From Plasmopara viticola (Eukaryota; Oomycota; Peronosporomycetes; Peronosporales; Peronosporaceae), in assembly GCA_001695595.3 (NCBI GenBank), contig MBPM02000014.1:62001-126000 (forward strand): a stretch of DNA of 64,000 bases. The letters are read 5' to 3'. Both the position numbers and the translations under genes were made by a program. The stretch's first letter is position 1; each line of letters begins with the position of its first letter. Shown here piece after piece: positions 1 to 6,967 of this stretch. Under the pieces are notes generated by a model. That model worked only from the letters and a program-made list of their open reading frames with translations, was not told the DNA's origin and made no database searches.

Positions 1-450
1 GTGCTGACAATTCGTGTGCATTCGAAAAATCAATGTCATCTCGATTTGTGAAACTGATCACTACATTAGTGATATAAATGAAAAAATAAGTTAAAACAAA
101 TTTACCTACAGTGTGACTTCTTTTGGGTGGGTGCCGTCACCCGCACAACCCGAGATACAAATGGATTTGATGCTGACAGCCTCGGTAAATGGAACAAATA
201 CAATAAGCTCCGGATCGTCCTCGTTGCTAGCCAAGAAGCGCGAGCGGTCTCGACGCTCGTAGAAAGGCTTGAACGGGTGTGAGACGGCCTGTGGGTCCAG
301 CGCATTAAGCACCCGAAGTTTGCTGGTGTCAATGAAGGGAAAGAGTGAATCTCCGTCAGCATCTTCCACCTCGAGGCTATGGTCGTGGTTATGGTCGTGG
401 TTGTGGTCCTGGCCACCAAGAGCCGCATGCTCATCGTGGCAGTGCTGCAT
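1..450 (-). CDS. PITH-domain protein (PITHD1-like), 5' part, runs off the left edge
   Basis: Reads leftward from an ATG at 450. Exon 1 is 450-110, a 56-bp intron lies at 109-54 (GT at 109-108, AG at 55-54), and exon 2 starts at 53 and continues off the window. The N-terminus is rich in His, Asp and Gly (HNHDHNHDHS), as in PITHD1 proteins, which begin with a His/Gly tail. The body shows the start of the PITH beta-sandwich: FPFIDTSKLRVLNALDP, then SICISGCAGDGTHPKEVTL. Joining the exons through the split Leu codon gives FTNRDDIDFSNAHELSA, the conserved 'F-N-R-(D/E)-D-IDF' stretch. This agreement supports the intron call. PITH domains bind the 26S proteasome in thioredoxin-like proteins; the free-standing form is less understood. 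No thioredoxin domain is visible in the part present. Confidence 0.82.
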
Positions 451-549
451 CTTCGAGTTACACTTGCTAACTGATGTCGGTGATTGGCTAAAATGGAGTG
501 CGTATGATGATTCGATTTCTGACTGATAATGAGAGACTTTAAATGGGAA

Positions 550-687
550 CTAGCGGGACGTTGAGCGGTCATCATAAGCCATAACTGTTACGTCCTCATT
601 GCCGGTACGTTTACCACGCGAAGAAAAACTTGCATCATTATCGTGGTTTCCATCAATGTCAGAGAATAGATCAGTGCAAATGCGCAT
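550..687 (-). other. small coding-like open segment, unidentified
   Basis: A 45-codon minus-strand frame from an ATG at 687 to a TAG at 550. Its composition is acidic and Ser/Arg rich and looks protein-like (GNHDNDASFSSRGKRTG, ending DDRSTSR). It may be the last exon of a small gene lying upstream of the PITH gene, or chance. An overlapping minus-strand frame (588-821) has a basic amphipathic start and a hydrophobic stretch, but no splice joining the two was convincing. No family recognised. The remainder of 451-1143 shows nothing I can support. Confidence 0.2.
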
Positions 688-1143
688 GGTAAAGACACGT
701 ACATGTTCCCAAACCCACGTCTAAGGATAGCCGGACGCCGTAAGTGGTGCGCATAGGAAAATTCCGTACGTAGCAGACGAAAGACACTTAATGGTGTTAA
801 CCGCTGCATGCCAATTGCCACACGCTATTTGGGTGATGGCGCTGTCGCTGTGTAAAGTCTTGAAAGGGGATTAGGGCCAGCAATCCGCACACAACAAAAC
901 TTGTCGGTCTCGAAGGTGGCCAAATTAGAGCTTTCGTCGTGAGTGCAAGCTTGTGGCTGGTCACTCGCGTGCAAAGCTGATGCTATCGCGTAATCTTAAA
1001 AGAGAGAAGGCTTATATCGTAGACAATGCGACAATTTCATTTAGCAAAGAACGTAAGTTACCAACACCTTTAAATAAGTGTAGTTGCGCACAAGCCTATT
1101 GCTACTTTTACCTCAACATGTTCCAATTGATATGTCCGACACA

Positions 1144-1500
1144 TCACATGACAGTGCAGCCGCACAGTCCGCAGGCACCGGCAGGCTGCTCGGCCTTTTT
1201 CTCTTTCTTCTTTTCCTCTCTGATCACTTTTCGCTCTTCTTTGATCTTCTTTACCTTTGCGACGCTGTCATTCTTGTACCCTTCAACTGTACTTGTCACC
1301 TTAGCCTTAAGGTCTTTGGCATCCTCCAACACATTTCGCGTCTTGTCCTTGATTTTTTCGGTCGCGCTGGCGTTCGGCTTGGGCGCGGCATTCCACACAA
1401 CGTTGTCCTCTTTATTAGCATGGATTGCAGGGGCGACAGGTCTGGGAGGCTGCGGCTCCTGGCCAGGGATTGGGGCGGCATTCCACGGCGAGTTCGACAT
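1144..1500 (-). CDS. Small W-N-x-x-P / CaaX protein (118 aa)
   Basis: Single-exon ORF. It starts MSNSPWNAAPIPG, repeats the motif as VVWNAAPKP around residue 36, continues through a Lys/Glu-rich helix-forming middle (residues 48-100, coiled-coil-like and strongly basic) and ends in Cys-rich CGLCGCTVM. The last four residues, C-T-V-M, fit a CaaX box; a terminal Met favours farnesylation. The two Cys just upstream (110, 113) could be acylated. I infer a small membrane-anchored cytosolic protein. The 567-aa product of 5264-6967 has the same W motif at its N-terminus and the same type of tail, so the two are paralogues on the same strand, now split by a transposable element. The element's left end lies about 140 bp upstream of this start codon. 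No known family recognised; function unknown. Confidence 0.75.
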   Translation of the reverse strand: MSNSPWNAAPIPGQEPQPPRPVAPAIHANKEDNVVWNAAPKPNASATEKIKDKTRNVLEDAKDLKAKVTSTVEGYKNDSVAKVKKIKEERKVIREEKKKEKKAEQPAGACGLCGCTVM

Positions 1501-1640
1501 TGAAGCGAATCAAGGTTTTGTTTGTTTGCCTGAGGAAGCGAATCCGGAATGATTTAGGCGTGACAAAAAGAGTTAAATGGTGTCTACACACGAATATGGC
1601 AGTTTAATGTTCACCGTTACGATCAAGATACATTTTTTGG

Positions 1641-1733
1641 GGGAGCGCCTATAGCTCCACCTAGAGCTACACCCCCCTCTTTATGCTGACCAATCAAAGT
1701 ACAGCTTTATATCTTCAGCCACCGCTTTTTCAC
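1641..1733 (+). repeat. Left terminal inverted repeat of outer element
   Basis: About 93 bp, from GGGAGCGCC to CCGCTTTTTCAC. It matches the reverse complement of 5079-5157. The left copy carries about 12 extra bases near 1656-1668 that partly duplicate the AGCTCCACCTAGAGCT stretch. Confidence 0.88.
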
Positions 1734-1811
1734 TAAAATATAAGCGCCGGCAGGAATTCCTGTCAAACCAATTCCTCAGATTATTTGTCATTGCTTTGCC
1801 ACGTACCCACT

Positions 1812-2021
1812 ATGTCGAACCTCGAAAAGGCAACTTTTCCTTTTTTTGAAGAGTCGGAAAGCTCTGTTAAGGCTTTTGCCAAATATAACGGCTTTGCTGT
1901 ATGACTCAATCGTACCAAAAAGAGCAAAACAGGTGAATTAAGAGAGGTTTGGCTCAGATGTGTTCACAGTGGTTGTTGCAAGAAAAAGGGTAATGGCATC
2001 AGGAACACGTCTGCGTTGTAA
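1812..2021 (+). pseudogene. FAR1-type zinc-binding domain remnant of a MULE transposase
   Basis: Reading from ATG 1812 gives an N-terminus with FFEESESSVKAFAKYNGFAV, followed immediately by an in-frame TGA at 1902-1904. The same frame then continues NRTKKSKTG and REVWLRCVHSGCCKKKGNG up to TAA at 2019. This is the order seen in FAR1 domains: a 'F..(F/W)E(E/A)....VKA(Y/F)AK.NGF' helix, then basic 'RTKK', then 'V.LRC' with the zinc cysteine. The domain normally sits at the N-terminus of MULE transposases, including the many in oomycete genomes. The HNH part and the DDE core do not follow in any frame, so it is a dead 5' remnant. Confidence 0.72.
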
Positions 2022-2037
2022 TGAAGCTGAAATTCTA

Positions 2038-2625
2038 TCATATCATGATTAATCTCATAAAACAATACACTTTATAATGGCACATGGTATCAATCGTACC
2101 TCGAACGCGCGTTGGAGAAGTCCTTTGTTTAATGCTAGCAATGGAAAAGCTCGTCAATTGTTCGATCCAAGATATCGCAAACTTGGCGGAGGCTCTCCTT
2201 GCTGTATTTTCAATACAATTCCCAGATACGTAATACGTGTTGCGCCTCGAGCAGAAAGTTGTAAAATGGTGCTTCTGGCCAATTATCGATATCTTTACCT
2301 TAATATCATTGCACAAGACGGTTTCAAATGCAATAATAAACAGTCGGATAGCTACTTCATGCAATGGATTGTCAGGTTTTGTCATAAAGATGGATACGAG
2401 ATCCATCACTATTTGCTCCAATGTCGCAACAAGTTTTCCATTTTTATCTTTCCTCTTCACATAACTTAGACCTCGTTCTTGCTCGAGCTTTTTCGATAAG
2501 TGCGGTAATGGTAGCCTAGCCGCTGCTCGTTTTGCATTTTGCTGTAAACGCAATTGCGACTCCTGTACCGCCAACTCTGCAGCAGCAACTACACGACTGG
2601 ATGTGACGAGATAACGATATTGCAC
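2038..2625 (-). other. Unidentified ORF inside outer element (195 codons), possible captured fragment
   Basis: The ORF opens at 2625 and stops at 2038. The first ~105 residues look like real protein: an Ala/Gln/Arg-rich helix (AAELAVQESQLRLQQNAKRA) followed by a mixed segment with PLHEVAIRLFIIAFETVL, which resembles a helical repeat. The last ~90 residues look like non-coding read-through. It lies between the FAR1 remnant and the inner element and points against the transposase strand, which suits a host gene fragment picked up by the element rather than a transposon gene. No family recognised. Confidence 0.3.
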
Positions 2626-2979
2626 CTACTTATGACACATCAATGAATGCACATTATCCCAGCGCAAAGTGTAGACGCTATCAGGTCTTTAGCTGTCAAA
2701 TTTGTCTTCCATCGTCGGCTCCAGCGCGTCAAGCGAATGTGCATGATGTGACATTAATGGATCACGTGGATAAAAAAAATTGCCACGATAGACACTCGTG
2801 CGCATTATTGTTCTGCTGCTCTGCGATAAGGGTATTGGAATTGACATGTCGACAATACTTTCACGACGAACATCTAGCGAAACCCATGGAACCGTTTGCG
2901 ATAGGAGCGAGGCGACTGTAATAGGCATCGCTTTCCCGGATGAGAAGTTACAGCATAATGTAAATATACAAAAAAAGTA

Positions 2980-3046
2980 GGGAACCATTAATTTCCACTC
3001 ACCCTTTTGATGATTTTCGCTCACCCCCATGTGTATTGGTCAAATT
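2980..3046 (+). repeat. Left TIR of inner element
   Basis: Inverted partner of 4960-5026, roughly 80% identical by eye. Contains two TTTYCNCTCACCC sub-repeats. Confidence 0.85.
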
Positions 3047-3087
3047 GTGTTTAATGTCATTGCGCCGCACTTACACCAAACCATGCA

Positions 3088-3487
3088 TTGCTTGACCAGT
3101 GCACGAAGATTGTAGGTGCGGAAGAAGCTGAACAAGAAGAGGGGGAGAGGACACAGGTGCTTCGAGTCGCGGCAGGAGATGAACGGACACATGTCAAGTG
3201 GTTGCAGACGTTGGAATCGTGTATTGACAAATTAGTTGCACAGACAATGTCACAATATCGAAGTGGGAGTGGGCCGGAGTGACGGAACCCGCAAAGATTG
3301 TGCCCGTGCTTGGAGACGAAAGCTGGAGAGATAGCGTGATCATCTCGCGGGATCGGGATCGTAGTGGCAGTACAGTGAGTTTTACGAGCAGCGAATGCAG
3401 CAATATCGTTGGTGAAATGGATCTTGATCCTCCCGTCACATCCCCTAGCTATAGAATGATGCCTGTTTTGCGGGCCAGACCAGCGTA
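3088..3487 (+). pseudogene. Unidentified coding fragment inside inner element, frameshifted
   Basis: Two plus-strand frames join across a shift near 3275-3290: first IVGAEEAEQEEGERTQVLR through HVKWLQTLESCIDKLVAQT, then EPAKIVPVLGDESWRDSVII through SECSNIVGEMDLDPPVTSP. Both have protein-like composition and are longer than expected for decayed intergenic DNA. A longer minus-strand ORF (3057-3521) overlaps but is Ser/His/Cys-rich and looks like antisense. The strand is opposite to the D3-like relic, so the element seems to carry at least two unrelated gene pieces. Family not recognised. Confidence 0.35.
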
Positions 3488-3791
3488 ATATCCCATTGCC
3501 GCCCAGCTGTATTTGCTTCATCGCGACTGATACCGGCGTGAATTACGTCGACGCTGTTTTACCCGCTTGGTCGAAAGAGCCAAGGGCTCATACCTCCCCT
3601 CGATAAATAGCTTTTAATTGTCATTGTTTCATTTCTTTCGCCTTATGCATGTACCATTTGAATTTAGCAACGCATGCTCGTGCTTTCAACTTCTTCAAAT
3701 GCCTTAGCTTCTAAACCAGTACATTGTCTTTTATTCAATACTCGTTGCATAAAGCTAGGTTTTACTACGCTTAATAAAAGCTGTGGGCCTT

Positions 3792-4921
3792 TCATCCTAC
3801 CCTATTATCCTCAGTCTCTTCGTGTACTGCGTCGCCACTGTTGTACGCACTCACGCTCTGTTTTATAGCAAAGACGCACGCTTGCATAAGCTTTTCAGCA
3901 CCAACCTGGTTACTTTTGATCAGCATTCGCAACGCCTTTTGCAAACACCGCGCCATGAAACACCGCGCCATGGCGCCATCAAGATGGGATACTTGCATCC
4001 AGACACAGTCGAGCGAATCACGCAGCGATTCGTTTTGACGTGCATCGTACCATGCCAACACACGATCAAAGACGACGCTTCCTGCCGCTTTTAACGCACA
4101 AGCCTGGACGCTCGTCTTTGGATCAATGCAAAGTGGAAAGACGCCAAGACTCCAAAGATTCTGTGCCTCGTCATCGAACGGAGACTTGAGCACAATTGTC
4201 GTCAACGACTTGATGGACTGCACACGGACAATGGCCGACGAAATCGTGCAACGCGCTTGAATGTCAAAAAGATCCTTTCACGACGGCGCGTGAACCGTGT
4301 TGCTTGAATGTGCCGTCATCAGCGCTTCCAACGCATGCACTGCGGCCTTCCGTACATAGGACTTTTCATCCAGTTTACGCTCTCTCAAAAGATCCACAAG
4401 ACGCTGCATCAATGGACTCTTCTCGACTTGTTCCATGCCCTATTCATCAACGGACGACTCGTACAGCAGCTTTGCAAGGAACTTGCAATCATCTCGAACC
4501 CATTCATTTGTTCGTCTTCCCCTGCTTCTTCAGCATTTGATAAAGCAAGGGTCAGTAGTGCTGAGAGACCTCCAATGGCCATAGTTCGCACTTAGGACAT
4601 TTTATCACAAGCGCGCTAAATGAGAATTTAAACAAGCAGACTAATGCCAGCGTATGGGAGTAACAACTCGGATACTTCGCTCTTGTTAACCGTCCAAAGG
4701 CGCGTTTCCACCGCAATGCGGCTTATGAGCTCCACTGCAAATTGTCGATACTTGAGCTTAGCATTGCGAGAATAACTCGTCAAAAATCGCGCCAACCGTA
4801 CCCACTCTTCATCTCGAAACGTCCTGAATCGTACATTTCCCATCAGCTCACACTCGCGTCGTCCAGCTACCGCCATCGCCACGACAAACGACAACACATC
4901 CTGGAGCTTGGAGACAAACAT
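3792..4921 (-). pseudogene. NCAPD3: Condensin-II subunit D3-like HEAT-repeat gene fragment, broken
   Basis: Minus-strand pieces in order: 4921-4628 (LQDVLSFVVAMAVAGRREC, then LKYRQFAVELISRIAVETRL), 4591-4409, a third frame at about 4418-4288 (RLVDLLRERKLDEKSYVRK followed by AAVHALEAL) and 4223-3792 (DEAQNLWSLGVFPLCIDPKT followed by SVQACALKAAG). The pattern of 'R..D.K.YVRKAA..AL' followed by 'P...D...SVQ..AL' is the HEAT-repeat signature of CAP-D3, the condensin-II subunit that helps shape mitotic chromosomes. At least three frameshifts or stops interrupt it, and it is only a short internal part of a protein normally well over 1,000 residues. It sits wholly between the TIRs of the inner element, so I infer transposon capture of a host gene piece followed by decay. 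Other HEAT proteins (CAP-D2, cohesin loaders) are the main alternative. Confidence 0.6.
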
Positions 4922-4959
4922 TCTGTATCCACCCCAAGACCAACAACGACATTAAACAG

Positions 4960-5026
4960 AATCTGACCAATTAACAAGGGGGTGAGTGGAAATTATCGAA
5001 AGGGTGAGTGAAAATTAACGGCTCCC
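4960..5026 (-). repeat. Right TIR of inner element
   Basis: Inverted partner of 2980-3046, ending GGCTCCC at 5020-5026 and followed directly by the AAAAAGTA target duplication. Confidence 0.85.
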
Positions 5027-5078
5027 AAAAAGTAGTGTATAAACATTTTTAAATAAATGCATAACTTTTACGGCATTT

Positions 5079-5157
5079 GTGAAAAAGCGGTGGCTGAACA
5101 TATAGCTATACCTTGATTGGTCAGCATAAAGAGGGGGGTGTAGCTATAAGCGCTCCC
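5079..5157 (-). repeat. Right TIR of outer element
   Basis: Inverted partner of 1641-1733. The longest uninterrupted match covers the GCATAAAGAGGGGGGTGTAG block. It ends at GCGCTCCC, then a run of T. Confidence 0.88.
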
Positions 5158-5263
5158 TTTTTTTTTCATTATATTTACGTAGTATCTACGGGACTGCATG
5201 GAGCGTGGGCACTGCGTCGCGGGAATCACATGGCGTAATGCTATCGCAACATATTCAAGTATA

Positions 5264-6967
5264 CTACATAATGCTGCAGCTAGCGATACCGCATGCGCCA
5301 CAATTACCTGGTGATTTGGTCGAGTCAGCGATAGTTGTCTCGACGCAAAATGCCTTCTTGTTTAAGACTATGCTGTCAGCCTTGTAACTGGCCACACCTT
5401 CGAGCGTATTTGCGATGGCATTTTTGTCGGTTTTGTTCTCTGCGATCACGGCCTCAATGGCCACAACATCTTTGACTGCTTTAGGGATGACTTTCTTCTG
5501 TGTAATAGCCTCGCTCTTTACTGTGAAGTCGACCTGATTTACCGAGTCAGATTCTAGGACAGGCTTGGCAACAAATTCCTTTACAGGCCCTGCAACTTTC
5601 TCGACCTTATCAACACTTAGGGTAGCTTTTTCTGGCACCGGCGCTGTGTTCCATGATGAAAGCGCAATCGATTCCTTCTCTTTAAGGGCAACTATAGACT
5701 TTGCGACGGGTATTGCAATGTCTTTGACCACAACGGCTGCTGTCTTTTCAATTGTCTCAGCAATGTCCACACGAGGCGATGATTTACAGGCGGAGATTAT
5801 CTGGAGTTTTTCAATTACGGGATGATCCTTTACAATCGACGCAGATACTTTAGCGGCTGACTGAACTTTTTCTGCGACCTGCGCGGGTTCCTCATGCGCA
5901 AACGCAGCATTTATAACATCCTCCTGCACCGGTGTGGTCGTCCAAGGGCTGGCAGAAGGAGCTTTCTGAGTGGAGGTGTTGATTTGAAGGACTGTCGACT
6001 TCACCTTTTCCACGTTAGCATCAACTTTCCCTACTGGTTTGACAGCTTTAGACGTGACTCCTTTCTCAACAAGGCTTTCTGAAGAATGCTCCCCTGCAGC
6101 TTTCTGTAAAGACAATTCTTGCTGCATATGTGCAGAGGTCAAGGCGCTCGTTCGCTCCCCGTGCCGCACGGGAGATGTATTCAATGTGTTTAAAGTTGCA
6201 ACGTCCTCCAAGTTGCTCACAATGGCAGGTTCTTTAACCAGAGTAATAAAATTTTTCTCAGCGGGCTCCTCTTCCACTACAGGATGATCAGGTCCGTCGA
6301 CAACTTGGGCGCCCAGTGCACCAGCGATTCCTTGCTTTTGTACAGCCGGCTTCTCAACAACAACATTTTCCACAACAATAAAATCTTCTTCAACAAGCGC
6401 CGAACACGCAGTAGCCGGTACCTCCCCAGAAGGCGCAGACGTAATACAAGTAGTCATCGTATTCTCCTCGACTTGCAATTGCATGTTTTGGGGTGAGTCT
6501 TTGTGTACAGCTTCTGTCTCCACTTTGTCCGTAAAACCTTGTTCGATCGGTAGAGCAACATCCTTCACAAAAGTATCAGACACGTTCTCTATAAAGTTTG
6601 TGGGAGCGCTCTCCTCCTCAACCTTTTGCATCTGCTTTGTCGCATCTGACGTCCTTGCAGACGTCTGCACAGTCTCTTCAACTCGTGTGATAGGCGACGT
6701 TATCCACGCTGACGAAGACAAAGTATTTTCTTGGTTTACTGACGATAAAGCCGACGATGCCGACTTTTTTTTGGTCGGCAGGTTTTCCATTACCACAGAG
6801 CTGATTACGTCCGGTTCTGGCTCCGATTCGGCAGGCAAAGATGACGCGTCGCTGAGCTTGATAGGGTCATTGGTTTGAAAGGGGGAGACAGCCCACGTAT
6901 TTGCAGTCTCGGAGCTAGTGGAAACGGGCACCACATTCCACGGGCTATTAGTACCTTCGGTGTTCAT
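5264..6967 (-). CDS. Large W-N-x-x-P / CaaX protein (567 aa)
   Basis: Single-exon ORF starting MNTEGTNSPWNVVPVS. Trp-centred motifs recur at W10, W25 (TWAVSPF), W88 (AWITSPI), W342 (SPWTTTPVQ) and W439 (SSWNTAPVP), each W-x-x-x-P or W-x-x-P. Between them are long low-complexity stretches rich in Val, Glu, Lys and Ser (VEKPAV, VEEEPAEKN, KVEKVAGPVKEF), probably disordered with weak amphipathic helices. The C-terminus CGACGIASCSIM ends in C-S-I-M, a CaaX box whose Met favours farnesyl transfer, with further Cys at 556 and 559. There is no signal peptide or membrane helix, so I infer a lipid-anchored cytosolic scaffold. It is a paralogue of the 118-aa protein at 1144-1500 on the same strand. Its stop lies about 107 bp from the right end of the transposon. 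No known family recognised. Confidence 0.78.
   Translation of the reverse strand: MNTEGTNSPWNVVPVSTSSETANTWAVSPFQTNDPIKLSDASSLPAESEPEPDVISSVVMENLPTKKKSASSALSSVNQENTLSSSAWITSPITRVEETVQTSARTSDATKQMQKVEEESAPTNFIENVSDTFVKDVALPIEQGFTDKVETEAVHKDSPQNMQLQVEENTMTTCITSAPSGEVPATACSALVEEDFIVVENVVVEKPAVQKQGIAGALGAQVVDGPDHPVVEEEPAEKNFITLVKEPAIVSNLEDVATLNTLNTSPVRHGERTSALTSAHMQQELSLQKAAGEHSSESLVEKGVTSKAVKPVGKVDANVEKVKSTVLQINTSTQKAPSASPWTTTPVQEDVINAAFAHEEPAQVAEKVQSAAKVSASIVKDHPVIEKLQIISACKSSPRVDIAETIEKTAAVVVKDIAIPVAKSIVALKEKESIALSSWNTAPVPEKATLSVDKVEKVAGPVKEFVAKPVLESDSVNQVDFTVKSEAITQKKVIPKAVKDVVAIEAVIAENKTDKNAIANTLEGVASYKADSIVLNKKAFCVETTIADSTKSPGNCGACGIASCSIM

Larger units (their letters stand above)
2980..5026. 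mobile_element. Inner nested TIR transposon (about 2.05 kb) with 8-bp target duplication
   Basis: Ends are inverted repeats of about 67 bp: left begins GGGAACCATTAATTTCCACT, right (reverse complement) begins GGGAGCCGTTAATTTTCACT. Both contain two copies of a CACTCACCC sub-unit and finish near ATTGGTCA. The perfect direct repeat AAAAAGTA flanks it at 2972-2979 and 5027-5034, consistent with an 8-bp target duplication. There is no transposase inside; the cargo is a minus-strand condensin-II D3-like relic and a plus-strand unidentified coding fragment. Its termini resemble those of the outer element (both GGGAGC), so one family may have inserted into another member. An 8-bp duplication is short for a classical MULE (9-10 bp), so the superfamily stays open. 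Confidence 0.8.
1641..5157. mobile_element. Outer nested TIR transposon, Mutator-like (MULE), about 3.5 kb
   Basis: Bounded by imperfect terminal inverted repeats that begin GGGAGCGC and share the block CTACACCCCCCTCTTTATGC at both ends. It contains a plus-strand FAR1 DNA-binding domain remnant near its left end (1812-2021), which points to the Mutator/MULE superfamily. No DDE transposase core is recognisable, so it is non-autonomous. The interior is mostly a second TIR element (2980-5026) plus host-like coding fragments. Target duplication is unclear: the flanks are T-rich (1632-1640 and 5158-5166) and match only partly. It lies between the two W-N-x-x-P/CaaX paralogues. Inversion symmetry was read directly; the superfamily call rests on the FAR1 remnant. 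Confidence 0.8.

Noticed and set aside
269..526. Plus-strand ORF with Trp-Ser-Trp-Leu repeats
   Set aside because: Antisense shadow of the His/Asp-rich start of the PITH gene.
953..1552. 199-codon plus-strand ORF
   Set aside because: Antisense to the 118-aa W-N-x-x-P/CaaX gene; Phe/Leu-rich composition mirrors its Lys/Glu-rich coding strand.
2689..3030. 113-codon minus-strand ORF
   Set aside because: Starts inside the inner element's TIR and crosses its boundary, so it cannot be an ancestral gene.
3057..3521. 154-codon minus-strand ORF in the inner element
   Set aside because: Ser/His/Cys-rich and without domain features; the plus strand of the same DNA looks more protein-like.
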